54,822 nucleotides of DNA from Thermoplasmatota archaeon (lineage in GTDB: Archaea > Thermoplasmatota > Penumbrarchaeia > Penumbrarchaeales > Penumbrarchaeaceae). The first letter of the stretch is position 1. Each line of letters opens with the position of its first letter. Under the pieces are notes generated by a model, which made no database searches, was not told the origin of the DNA, and saw only the letters and a program-made list of their open reading frames with translations. Shown one piece after another: positions 1 through 8,085 of this stretch. Location of the stretch: positions 1 through 54,822 of the forward strand of contig JARVGK010000020.1 of assembly GCA_029762535.1 (NCBI GenBank). The letters run 5' to 3'. The translations under genes and the position numbers were made by a program.

Positions 1-100
1 ACATGTATACTTTATTCGGTATTATGGTCTCTGTGGGAGTCATACGGACGACCTCAAGGTTATGGCAAATCCGTATGGCTTTTCCCACACTTAATATTTA

Positions 101-982
101 TTAATTATATTCAATATTTGTACCTTTTAGTTTAGCGCCAAGGCCATCTAGTAAAGGATCCATGTGACCTACATTAGAATTTGTATATATTTTTACAGGA
201 TTACCATCATCACTATATGTTGCTTCAGTATAACATATTATCCAATCCTCAAAATATTGGCCAGTTATATAATCCTTGAACTTCACATTCATTCGAATTT
301 TTATTTCGAAGTAATTGTATAGATCATTAGCCTCGCCGTTGTAGAAAGGTTTTCCTAATTGATTATTTTTTGTTATGTCAAGATGTGCAGTAAGTATAAA
401 TGCCATAAATATACTTTCATAATCACCGAAATTAAAAGTTGGCACAGTGTTTGGTGTGGGCCAGTAATCATCACTCCAACCCCAGCTCACAGCTTTGGAT
501 GAATCCTGGACATAAGTAGTAACTTGAGGTCTTGCTAAAGTATATCTATTGCCTACAGTAGAATCAGCTAACCAAATACACACATCAATGGTTTTTCCAC
601 TAGAATGTTCTGTTACAGGAAAAAAAATTGAAGCTGTTTGAAGAGAACCAGATGTTGGATAGATTTCAATTATGACCTCCTCCTTTAGAGTAAACCACAT
701 CATATCCCCAGTGTCTATTATAAATTGACCTATATAATCTCCACTATCTTCTTGATAAAAAGTTGTATAGTCTTCCGGATCTATATAACTATATATTATG
801 CACTGCGAATCTACTGTCGCTCCTTTGAGTTCTCCTTCCGCTAGAACTGGATTGATATAAAAGGTAATATCAGTAATCGCTGTTACGGGTGGCACTGAAA
901 GGTACCCACCAAATAACATCGTCAATACTACCATTATACCAACAACAGATATAGCCCATGACTTTTTCTTTTTTGCAAACAT
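101..982 (-). CDS. AT-rich secreted protein of unknown function
   Basis: The protein begins with lysines followed by a hydrophobic stretch ending VPPVTA, which looks like a signal peptide, so it is probably exported. The frame stays open upstream to 1093, but the ATG at 982 has a GAGGT Shine-Dalgarno eight bases before it; the ATG at 988 is too close to that site. The remaining roughly 290 residues are rich in aromatic, Asn and Asp residues and I recognise no family. There is no C-terminal membrane segment. The gene is visibly more AT-rich than the ones beyond 1.6 kb, which suggests recent acquisition. It stands alone, with a TATA-like box near 1098-1107. I am fairly sure it is a real gene and cannot assign a role. 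Confidence 0.65.
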   Translation of the reverse strand: MFAKKKKSWAISVVGIMVVLTMLFGGYLSVPPVTAITDITFYINPVLAEGELKGATVDSQCIIYSYIDPEDYTTFYQEDSGDYIGQFIIDTGDMMWFTLKEEVIIEIYPTSGSLQTASIFFPVTEHSSGKTIDVCIWLADSTVGNRYTLARPQVTTYVQDSSKAVSWGWSDDYWPTPNTVPTFNFGDYESIFMAFILTAHLDITKNNQLGKPFYNGEANDLYNYFEIKIRMNVKFKDYITGQYFEDWIICYTEATYSDDGNPVKIYTNSNVGHMDPLLDGLGAKLKGTNIEYN

Positions 983-1097
983 ATTCATCGACCTCACATC
1001 TTTCACATATTCTGACCGACTCATCTCCCAATGAGACCGTCCTTGGATCACCCGGGATCCCTCCCTGATGGATCTCCTTGGTAGGTACGTCATAAAA

Positions 1098-1107
1098 ATA
1101 TATAAAA
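1098..1107 (-). promoter_or_regulatory. TATA-like box for the AT-rich secreted protein
   Basis: Read on the minus strand this is TTTTATATAT, a good archaeal TATA box. Transcription would start near 1073 and leave a leader of about 90 bases before the ATG at 982. This placement also argues against translation starting at 1093. Confidence 0.4.
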
Positions 1108-1133
1108 CTACCGAAAAATTCCGGAAAATAAAT

Positions 1134-1169
1134 ATATATTATATTATATTATATTATATTATATTATAT
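1134..1169. repeat. ATATT pentanucleotide microsatellite
   Basis: About seven tandem copies of ATATT lie upstream of the AT-rich secreted protein gene. Repeats of this kind can change length by polymerase slippage. The distance to the TATA-like box is only about 30 bases, so length changes could affect expression of that gene; that is an inference. Confidence 0.85.
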
Positions 1170-1609
1170 GTAGGAACTATATAGACACATTGCCTGTGGA
1201 GACAATTCCCCTGCCATGGGGAAAGGTTCCATCTATCACCTCTGAGGGTGGGGGGAGGAGGTTGATCTATCGAACTGATCTATGTACGGTTATTCTGGAC
1301 CGGGATCCGGATCTCCTCCTTGCCATCATGGAGATCCCCGTTCTGATAAGAACGGTGGGAGATCCCGAGACGAGGGGGATCAATGATCAAGGCTTTTCTC
1401 CGACGGTCATCATCTCATCGGTAGAACCCTATCATATCCGATGCATCGAATATCTCGATCCCTTCATGATCCGCACATTTCACCTTCGTGACCAGGACCT
1501 TGGGGCCGTCGATGTCTGATCGGTCCGAAAACCTGGAGATCTGTAATTTCTTTAACCACGGTTTATTAACCACGGTTAACGAAATTCCGTCCCGATCCGA
1601 TCGGACCGT
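1170..1609. other. Intergenic stretch without a convincing gene
   Basis: This stretch lies between the AT-rich secreted protein and serC. A 109-codon plus-strand frame (1190-1519) opens with TTG but has no ribosome binding site and no recognisable motif, so I do not call it. Near 1552-1580 there is a short direct repeat (separate entry). I see no RNA gene here. Confidence 0.5.
1552..1580. repeat. Direct repeat of TTAACCACGGTT
   Basis: TTAACCACGGTT occurs at 1552-1563 and again at 1566-1577, a spacing of 14 bases. The second copy continues into AAC and is nearly palindromic (TTAACCACGGTTAA). It lies just past the 3' end of serC, so if it is an operator its target is not obvious. Confidence 0.5.
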
Positions 1610-2695
1610 TCACTGGTTCTTCGCCTGGAAGTCCTTCAGGAACTCGACCAGATGCTTGACGCCATCCATTGACATGGCGTTGTAGATCGAGGCCCTCATG
1701 CCTCCGACGGATCTGTGGCCCTTGAGCCCGACCATTCCCGTCTTCTTCGCCTCATCCACTATCTGCTTCTCCAGATCCTCGGTCGGCAGCTTGAAGGTGA
1801 CGTTCATCAGCGATCTCGAGTCAGGATCGGCATGCCCCTTGTAGAAGCCGCCGGAGTTCTCGATCGCATCGTATAGGAGCTTGGCCTTCTCTCTATTGAT
1901 CCTCTCGAAGTAGGGGACGCCTCCCTTCTCCTTCATATATTCCAGAACCAGCTTGCACATGTATATCGCCCAGCAGGGCGGGGTATTGAAAAGAGAGTCC
2001 TCCGCCGCGTGAGTGCTGTACTTCAGCATTGTCGGGGCCTTCTCCGGTGCTTTCGGGAGGAGATCCTCCCGGATCACCGCAAGAGTCACTCCAGCAGGTC
2101 CGAGGTTCTTCTGGACCCCTGCGTAGAGAAGTGCGATCCTCTTCACATCGATTACCTTATCCATCAGGTTCGAGGACATGTCCACGACCAGGGGAACATC
2201 GGAAGGCACCTTCGGATCGTAGTGCCACTCCGTCCCGAATATCGTGTTGTTCCCCGTTATGTGGGCGAACGCGGCATCCTCGGAGAAGGATACGTCCTTC
2301 GGGATGTACGAGAAGTTCTTATCCTCGGATGATGCGACCACCTTGACCTCGCCGAAGAGCTTGGCCTCCTTGATCGCTTTCTTCGACCAGGCGCCGGTGT
2401 TCACGTATTCCATGGGTTTCCCCGGCACTGACAGATTCTGCGGGACCATCAGGAACTGCGTCGAAGCGCCTCCCTGAAGCCAGAGGACCTTGTAACCGTC
2501 CGGCCATCCCATCAGCTCCTTCACGAGGGACATCGCCTCGTGATGCATGGCATCATATTCCTTGGACCTGTGGGAGACCTCCATGACGGACATCCCGGTA
2601 TTCTCCCAATCAAGCATCTCATCCTTTGCCCTCTCCAGAACGGGCACGGGAAGCGTTGCTGGTCCTGCGTTGAAGTTATACACTCTCTTTGCCAT
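1610..2695 (-). CDS. serC: Phosphoserine aminotransferase
   Basis: SerC converts 3-phosphohydroxypyruvate and glutamate to phosphoserine and 2-oxoglutarate in serine synthesis, using pyridoxal phosphate. The protein opens with the family signature YNFNAGPATLP and is 361 residues long, the normal size. Lys196 in AGVQKNLGPAG is the expected Schiff-base lysine, and QGGASTQF near residue 75 is the phosphate-binding segment. It resembles the bacterial-type SerC. The ATG has a GGAGG site seven bases upstream and follows the DUF1015 gene by 16 bases, so the two form an operon. No serA or serB is in the window. Confidence 0.95.
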   Translation of the reverse strand: MAKRVYNFNAGPATLPVPVLERAKDEMLDWENTGMSVMEVSHRSKEYDAMHHEAMSLVKELMGWPDGYKVLWLQGGASTQFLMVPQNLSVPGKPMEYVNTGAWSKKAIKEAKLFGEVKVVASSEDKNFSYIPKDVSFSEDAAFAHITGNNTIFGTEWHYDPKVPSDVPLVVDMSSNLMDKVIDVKRIALLYAGVQKNLGPAGVTLAVIREDLLPKAPEKAPTMLKYSTHAAEDSLFNTPPCWAIYMCKLVLEYMKEKGGVPYFERINREKAKLLYDAIENSGGFYKGHADPDSRSLMNVTFKLPTEDLEKQIVDEAKKTGMVGLKGHRSVGGMRASIYNAMSMDGVKHLVEFLKDFQAKNQ

Positions 2696-2711
2696 TCTTT
2701 TCCCTCCTAAG

Positions 2712-4067
2712 CTATACCTTGTTGAAAGTGAAACCGGTCCAAACCTTCGGATGGAAGAACGTGGACTTCTGCGGCATGCACTCGAAATTGCGCGCCACGG
2801 CCTCCACCTCGCCTATCCTCGTCGGGTTCATGAAGAAGACCGCCTGGGCGTCCTTCTTCACTGATTCTATCGATTCGTCAACCGCATCTCCGATGCCCTT
2901 GATATATACCACATATCCACCGCCGGTCATCGTGCCGTGCAGCAGCTTCTCCTTGTCGATCCCTAGGATCCTGTCGAGTATCAATGAGTGGAGTATGGAC
3001 ACGTCGAGGTACCTCAACTGCGGGGACCTATCAGGGAGGATCGAGTCCATGACGGACTCGTCCTTGAGGGTCAGGCAGTAGAACTTCCTATCGTTCATGA
3101 ACAATCCGAACGCATGCTTTCCTTCTTCGAAGAGCTTTTCCATGCGCTTGAACATACCGCTCTTCGTCTTGTACTCGGCCATTTCGAAGTCCCTGCCGAT
3201 CTTCTTAAGAAGATCGCGCGGCTTGAATCCCTCGAGGTTCTGGACCACCCTATGGGTCGGGAGGATGACAAGGCCGGTATTGGCCATGTTCACGAATGCC
3301 ATCATGCGATATTTTGCGCTTTCGTTCTTCGGGTTCTCGTCCCTGAATGCGAGCGCCGTCTTGTATCGATGATGGCCGTCGGCGATTATCACGTATTTGT
3401 CGGCCATGGTCCGGGTGATCGACTCGACGTCCTTGGCTCCGTCCACTATCCAGAGCCTGTCGCGCACCCCGTCGGCGTCATAGACGTCTATCACGGGCTT
3501 CTTCTTCATGTATTTCTCCAGTATGCGGTCCACCTTCCCCTCATGGTCAGGATAGATCACGAAGATCTGCCCGTCCTGGACGTGGGTCTGCGTGTAGAGG
3601 TTCAGCCTGTCCTGTATGTCCTTGGGAAGGGTCTCCTCGTGCTGAAGGACTCCCGTGAACGACCCGCTCTCCGGAGCCTTCTTTCCGAACTCCTCGAGCT
3701 CAAGAAGGCCGATGAAGCCGAACCTGAAGAGCTCCCTATCCCCGACATCGAAGTTCTGCCCGTATATGTAGAAGGCCTCCTTCTCATCCCTTTTCAAGGC
3801 GCCTTCCTTCATCCATTTCTCGATGAGATGCTTCGCCCTGGTGTACTGGTTTTCCTTGTCCGCGTCGCCTTCTTGAGGTTTGTTCTTGGTGATCCAGGCG
3901 ACGTTGTACGGGGATAATGATTGGATCTCATCGACCTTCTTGCCCTTGATCACATCATAGGGAGGGGCCACTGCTTTTGAGAGATCCCCCACCACACCGG
4001 GATCGTACCTGTATGCCCTGAAAGGAACCGCTTTCACCATGGTGGGCAGTATAGATGATGCCTCCAT
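2712..4067 (-). CDS. DUF1015 family protein, partner of serC
   Basis: This 451-residue protein matches the DUF1015 (COG4198) family, recognised from its start (VPFRAYRYDP, VAPPYDVI) and the central motif ADGHHRYKTA near residues 226-236. The family is widespread and often sits next to serC or serA, as here, with serC 16 bases downstream. No activity is established that I know of. The DGHHR motif resembles the core of the ParB/SbnI fold, which includes free-serine kinases, so a role in serine or phosphoserine metabolism is a reasonable inference. The start at 4067 has an AGGT about ten bases upstream; an internal ATG at 4040 is an alternative start just before the conserved region. Confidence 0.85.
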   Translation of the reverse strand: MEASSILPTMVKAVPFRAYRYDPGVVGDLSKAVAPPYDVIKGKKVDEIQSLSPYNVAWITKNKPQEGDADKENQYTRAKHLIEKWMKEGALKRDEKEAFYIYGQNFDVGDRELFRFGFIGLLELEEFGKKAPESGSFTGVLQHEETLPKDIQDRLNLYTQTHVQDGQIFVIYPDHEGKVDRILEKYMKKKPVIDVYDADGVRDRLWIVDGAKDVESITRTMADKYVIIADGHHRYKTALAFRDENPKNESAKYRMMAFVNMANTGLVILPTHRVVQNLEGFKPRDLLKKIGRDFEMAEYKTKSGMFKRMEKLFEEGKHAFGLFMNDRKFYCLTLKDESVMDSILPDRSPQLRYLDVSILHSLILDRILGIDKEKLLHGTMTGGGYVVYIKGIGDAVDESIESVKKDAQAVFFMNPTRIGEVEAVARNFECMPQKSTFFHPKVWTGFTFNKV

Positions 4068-4197
4068 AAATGTTTCTACCTATCTAGGACGAAGGATCTG
4101 TAAAGAGTATCATTTGGATCATCTGAACCAGGGATCATGAATCATGGTTCGAATATCAATGATCAAAAGGCCCCATGATGAGAAAAGGAAACATCCC

Positions 4198-4836
4198 TCA
4201 TCTACAGATGATCAAACAGGCATGGTCCTTCTGGAAGGGATCCAATTCCACGACCTCCATGACGCTCCAACCTTTCTTCCCAAGGATCGAGGCGGCTTCC
4301 TCGAATATTTTCCCGGGATCGGATGTGACATCGACGCTTCTCGCCTTCAGCATAAGATACCCGATCCCATCACCCGCAAGCATCATATCCGCGTTCTTGA
4401 TGAACATTCCGACCTGGTCCTTCTGGGAAACGTCCTGATAAAGGGTGTTCACCCTTCCGACCATGGGAAGATATTTCTCAGGATGGAATGCATCCTCAAG
4501 GATCGGGACGATGTTGCCTCTCTCCCTTGCGATCGAGGCAAGCTTCCTGTAAGCCGTGGGGGAGAACTCAACCGCGTAGATGACCGAATCCGGAAGAAGG
4601 TCAGATATATGGGTCACCGTGGTGCCCTGAGCAGCCCCTAAATAGAGTACCGGACCTTTGAGTTGGGGGAGATGACCCCCCATCCTCCTAATCAGGGCCG
4701 CAAGCTTGGACCGCCAGGGGATCCACTCCCTGAACTTCTTCCCCTCGATCTCGATGATCTCCTCTCCGTAGACGGGAGATCCGCCTTTCATGTCGAGGGT
4801 GTATATCTTTCCATCCTTGAATGCGATCCGATCCAT
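4198..4836 (-). CDS. flpA: Fibrillarin, rRNA 2'-O-methyltransferase
   Basis: Fibrillarin is the methyltransferase of archaeal C/D-box RNPs, placing 2'-O-methyl groups on rRNA and tRNA with Nop5 and L7Ae. The sequence has the family hallmarks: REWIPWRSKLAA, the SAM loop LYLGAAQGTTVTHISD and YAVEFSP, with a length of 212 residues. The usual SAM loop is ASGTT; here the Ser is Gln. The nop5 gene that normally neighbours it is absent. It is the intact fibrillarin of a decayed tandem duplication: a 53-codon remnant of a second copy lies at 5946-6107. The ATG at 4836 matches the start of the remnant. Confidence 0.95.
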   Translation of the reverse strand: MDRIAFKDGKIYTLDMKGGSPVYGEEIIEIEGKKFREWIPWRSKLAALIRRMGGHLPQLKGPVLYLGAAQGTTVTHISDLLPDSVIYAVEFSPTAYRKLASIARERGNIVPILEDAFHPEKYLPMVGRVNTLYQDVSQKDQVGMFIKNADMMLAGDGIGYLMLKARSVDVTSDPGKIFEEAASILGKKGWSVMEVVELDPFQKDHACLIICR

Positions 4837-4876
4837 GGCAGGGCATGGCCAAGATCGTATTATATTCTGACGGCCC

Positions 4877-5032
4877 CTATTTTTCCATTGGGTAGGGCCA
4901 TGCCATTATCCCGCCCTCGAGGACCTTCACGTTGTTATATCCTTTCTGCATGAGGATCCTCGCAGCGGTCGATCTTGCACTTGAGCTGCTCGGCGGATCC
5001 ACGTATCACTACTATATTCTTCCATGTTCCAT
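4877..5032 (-). pseudogene. Remnant of a second CoA-disulfide reductase gene
   Basis: Read on the minus strand this begins ATG GAA CAT and ends with codons for ILMQKGYNN, VKVLEGGIMAWPYP and MEK plus TAG. This closely matches both ends of the intact reductase at 6148-7845 (ILMQNGWKNVKVLEGG and so on). Two internal segments are missing. One junction is at GGATCCTC, which corresponds to about 6230 joined to 6405. The other is at CGGCGG, which joins about 6445 to 7803. The short shared repeats at the junctions suggest deletion by slippage or recombination. The homology also continues upstream of the start codon to about 5070. The frame is broken, so it makes no enzyme. Confidence 0.85.
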
Positions 5033-5152
5033 CGAGGTCCACACCGGGGCGCAATACCACCATCGAGGACGTGTGAACATAGTAAAACCGGGTATTTTTT
5101 GATCTCTATGAATAAATATTTATTGTCCTATGTTCATATAAACTTCGATAAC

Positions 5153-5629
5153 ATGAAAAAATTGAGGGCCTATATCGATACATCCGTGATCGGAGCACTT
5201 TTTGATAAGGAGGATAAAAATCGTATTAGAACGACACAAAAGTTGCTGGATATAATAAAAGATAGAGAAAAATATGAACCATTTATTTCGAATGTTTTCT
5301 TGGAGGAGATAGATGAAGCTCCGCTAAATTTAAAGAAAGGTCTGAAAAAAGTCATTGACGAAATGGCTTTTGATATTATCTTGGAGAACGAAGAGTCTGT
5401 GGAATTGGTCAAGGCATATATGGATGAAAAGATCCTGAACGAAAAAAATAGAGATGATGCAAGACATGTTGCACTTTCCGTTGTCAACAACATAGACTTC
5501 ATGGTATCTTGGAATTGCAAACACCTGTCCAATATAGAGAAAAAGAGAGGGTTCAATGCAATAAATTTAAAAATGGGTTATAGAGAGATAGACATAATCA
5601 CCCCATTGGAGGTGTCCAAAGATGACTGA
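5153..5629 (+). CDS. PIN-domain ribonuclease toxin, VapC-like
   Basis: The 158-residue protein starts MKKLRAYIDTSVIGALFD and ends with SWNCKHLSNIEKKRGFN, typical of a prokaryotic PIN family that works as a toxin. PIN domains cut RNA with a cluster of acidic residues: here Asp in YIDTSV, Glu in FLEEI and the Asp pair in DDARHVA. The frame is open from 5024, but the conserved domain begins at the ATG at 5153, and the earlier part is remnant DNA of the reductase pseudogene. A 50-codon gene overlaps its end by eight bases. The region is much more AT-rich than its surroundings and sits between two halves of a duplication, so it probably arrived by transfer. Confidence 0.85.
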   Translation: MKKLRAYIDTSVIGALFDKEDKNRIRTTQKLLDIIKDREKYEPFISNVFLEEIDEAPLNLKKGLKKVIDEMAFDIILENEESVELVKAYMDEKILNEKNRDDARHVALSVVNNIDFMVSWNCKHLSNIEKKRGFNAINLKMGYREIDIITPLEVSKDD

Positions 5630-5774
5630 ATGGGAATATGAATCACTAAGGTGGATCCACAAGGTCAGAGAAAAGAACTACAAGAGAACAAAGAATATCC
5701 CATTGGAGAAGGTCATAGAGCAAAGTGTGGAAAGAGCCAATAAGTACATTCAGAAAAAGAATAAGAGATCATAA
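5622..5774 (+). CDS. Small partner of the PIN toxin, candidate antitoxin
   Basis: This 50-codon frame starts MTEWEYESLRWIHKVREKNY and ends in a basic lysine-rich helix. It overlaps the PIN gene by eight bases and has a strong GGAGGTG ribosome binding site inside that gene, so translation is coupled. Position, size and charge fit an antitoxin in a toxin-first module. I do not recognise the family. It shares the AT-rich composition of the PIN gene. Confidence 0.7.
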   Translation: MTEWEYESLRWIHKVREKNYKRTKNIPLEKVIEQSVERANKYIQKKNKRS

Positions 5775-5945
5775 CTTATAAGAGATCGGGAGAAAATTCA
5801 GATAGCCCTAAGGTAAGATCTGACCCTCTACCTCGATATACTTGACGTGGTCAGACGTTCTTATTTTCTTTCCGTGTTGCTTTAGGACGACCCCCCATTT
5901 TTCAGTCCTTGATCTCTGATGGAGGCATGGTAGAACTGGTGCAAC
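5775..5945. other. Spacer between toxin module and fibrillarin remnant
   Basis: No gene, RNA or clear repeat is visible here. It separates the AT-rich toxin module from the second, decayed copy of the duplicated unit. Confidence 0.5.
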
Positions 5946-6107
5946 TTACGGAAGCCTCTTGATCAGGGCCCCCATCTTGGACCGCCAGGGGATCCACTCC
6001 CTGAACTTTTTGCCCCCGATCTCGACTATCTCCTCGCTGTAGACGGAGGATCCGCCTTTCATGTCGAGAGTGAATATCTTTCCATCCCTGAATGCGATCC
6101 GATCCAT
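5946..6107 (-). pseudogene. 5' remnant of a second fibrillarin gene
   Basis: The minus-strand frame encodes 53 residues beginning MDRIAFRDGKIFTLDMKGG and including KKFREWIPWRSK, then stops with TAA. It matches the first 53 residues of the intact fibrillarin at 4198-4836 with 11 differences. Most differences are conservative and none breaks the frame. The methyltransferase core is missing, so it cannot work as an enzyme. It lies immediately upstream of the intact reductase gene on the same strand, mirroring the layout of copy one, where the fibrillarin is intact and the reductase is broken. Confidence 0.85.
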
Positions 6108-6147
6108 GGAATGTCATGGCCAAGACCGTATTATATTCTGACGGCCC

Positions 6148-7845
6148 CTATTTCTCCCTCGGGTATGGCCACGCCACGATCCCGCCCTCGAGGACCTTGA
6201 CGTTCTTCCACCCGTTCTGCATCAGGATCCTCGCCCCTTCGTAACCCCTCAACGAGATCTTGCAGTAGCATACGATCTCTTTCTCCTTATCCTGAGGGAT
6301 CTCGTGCAGCCTCTTCCTCAGCGCTCCGAGGGGGATGAGGGTCTCCCCGATGCCGAGCCTCATCATCTCGTACTCGTCGGGGCCCCTGAGGTCGAGTATA
6401 TAGGGATCCTCACAGCGGTCGATCTTGCACTTGAGCTCTTCGGCGGTGATGCCCGTGAAAAGCCCCCTCATCTTGTTCTGAAGCACCTGGGCCGTCATTA
6501 TCAGATTGTCAACCGCCAGGGTGAACGGAGGAGCATAGGGGAGGTCCGCATTGACAAGGTCCTCGACGGTCAATCCGCCCATGATCGCAACGGCGGCCTG
6601 CGAAACCTGCTTGGAGACGTCCCCGGGCCCTATGCACTGGAATCCCAGCACCCTCCCGGTGTCTTTCTCCGCCACCATCTTGTTTATTAGAAGCTTTCCC
6701 CCCATAAAGCCTGGTTTATCCGGCCCCGATGTCAGGACGCTTGTGACACCGAACCCTTCCTTTATGGCCGCTCTCTCGCTCAATCCGGTGGACCCGGCGG
6801 AGAAATCAAACACCTTGCATATGCCGGTCTGGATCGCTCCGGGGTGTTTCACGGAGTTTCCCAGCACCGCGTTCTCCCCTGCCACCCGGCCCTGAAGGTT
6901 GGCGAGGTCACCCCACGGGGCATGTATCCTCTTTCCGGTCTGCTTCTGTACGGCCTCCACGCAGTCCCCTATGGCGTAAATATCCGGGTCCGAGGTCTGC
7001 ATATATTCATCGATGAGTATCCCCCTTCTATCCCCCAATAGAAGGCCCGCCTTTTTAGCGAGCTCCGAATTGGGGACCACACCGGTAGCCACGACCGCCA
7101 GTTCACATGGCAGCTCGGTCCCGTTGGAGAGCTTGACCCCGGTAAGCTTACCATCGTTCCCGAGGAATTCCGATACCGAACTGTCGGTTATGACGATGGC
7201 GGCATAATCCTTCACGTGTCCTTCTAGGACCTTAGCAAGCTGCCAATCAAGGAAGGTCAGCACCTGCGGCAGCATCTCGATCACCGTGATCTCGATCCCT
7301 GCCAGATGGAGGGCTTCGCACGTCTCCATCCCGATGAGGCCCCCGCCCACGACGACGGCTTTCTTCACATTCCCCTCGTCGCGGACCTTTCTCAGATAGT
7401 CCGCGTCCTTCATTGACTGGAGTGTTGTTATACCGTCGAGTTCGATCCCAGGTATCGGGGGCATTCTGGGCTTCGAACCCGTGGCGATTATTAGTTTGTC
7501 GTATTCGACATCGAACTCCCTTCCGTCACCCAGGTCCCTGCAGCTGACTTTTTTGGACGCCCTGTCGATCCCGATCGCCTCGGTCCTCGTGAGCGCCTTG
7601 ATCTTCTTGGCGTTCATGTAGAAGGTCGGATCCCTAACCACTCCTGTCGGAGTACATAGGAGCTGATTCCTGTTGTCGAACACGCCCCCTACATAGTAAG
7701 GATAACCGCAAGAGGCCATCGACAGGTCCGGATCCTTCTGTATTATGATAACTTCCGCGTTCTCGTCAAGCCTTCTGGCCCTCGCCGCTGCCTTCGGCCC
7801 TGCGGCGGATCCGCCTATCACAACGATCTTCTTCACATGTTCCAT
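6148..7845 (-). CDS. CoA-disulfide / persulfide reductase with rhodanese domain
   Basis: This FAD and NAD(P)H-dependent oxidoreductase has an N-terminal FAD fold (VVIGGSAAGPKAAARA) and the redox-active Cys46 in MASCGYPYYVGG. An NAD-binding motif VVVGGGLIGMETCEA follows, and a C-terminal rhodanese domain carries a candidate active cysteine in CYCKISLRG. That layout fits CoA-disulfide reductases with a rhodanese tail, which also reduce persulfides and polysulfides. I chose the ATG at 7845 because GGTAGTGATC, close to the 16S-complementary sequence, sits just before it; GTG at 7854 is possible. The truncated paralogue at 4877-5032 starts at the same ATG. Likely roles are thiol redox balance or sulfur reduction. 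Confidence 0.9.
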   Translation of the reverse strand: MEHVKKIVVIGGSAAGPKAAARARRLDENAEVIIIQKDPDLSMASCGYPYYVGGVFDNRNQLLCTPTGVVRDPTFYMNAKKIKALTRTEAIGIDRASKKVSCRDLGDGREFDVEYDKLIIATGSKPRMPPIPGIELDGITTLQSMKDADYLRKVRDEGNVKKAVVVGGGLIGMETCEALHLAGIEITVIEMLPQVLTFLDWQLAKVLEGHVKDYAAIVITDSSVSEFLGNDGKLTGVKLSNGTELPCELAVVATGVVPNSELAKKAGLLLGDRRGILIDEYMQTSDPDIYAIGDCVEAVQKQTGKRIHAPWGDLANLQGRVAGENAVLGNSVKHPGAIQTGICKVFDFSAGSTGLSERAAIKEGFGVTSVLTSGPDKPGFMGGKLLINKMVAEKDTGRVLGFQCIGPGDVSKQVSQAAVAIMGGLTVEDLVNADLPYAPPFTLAVDNLIMTAQVLQNKMRGLFTGITAEELKCKIDRCEDPYILDLRGPDEYEMMRLGIGETLIPLGALRKRLHEIPQDKEKEIVCYCKISLRGYEGARILMQNGWKNVKVLEGGIVAWPYPREK

Positions 7846-8054
7846 CGAGATCACTACCAGGGCAAAACACTACCTTGAGGACATAATTAACAACTGGATT
7901 ATTAATTTAATTGATTTTTCACAAATAATCACATCGATTCCATTACAATTATTTGTATTTCATAGATCATCTGTGTCAAACAAGTTCTGTATACGATAAG
8001 GTCTCCTTTCGGTCTTTAAATCGATAACTATCGCTCACCTCCCACCCGATGTAT

Positions 8055-8063
8055 TCTTTATAC
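8055..8063 (+). promoter_or_regulatory. TATA box of the HerA-like gene
   Basis: TTCTTTATACC is centred about 27 bases before the ATG at 8086, which implies a leaderless or nearly leaderless transcript. Confidence 0.45.
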
Positions 8064-8085
8064 CTTCGACCGATACCCTGCTGTC

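Noticed and set aside
1190..1519. 109-codon plus-strand frame starting with TTG
   Set aside because: There is no ribosome binding site and no known motif. The region is otherwise intergenic.
2988..3917. 309-codon frame antisense to the DUF1015 gene
   Set aside because: It is the shadow of a GC-rich coding region; it shows no family motif and the minus-strand gene is clear.
5024..5152. N-terminal extension of the PIN protein
   Set aside because: These bases are the remnant 5' end of the duplicated reductase gene, and the PIN domain starts at the ATG at 5153.
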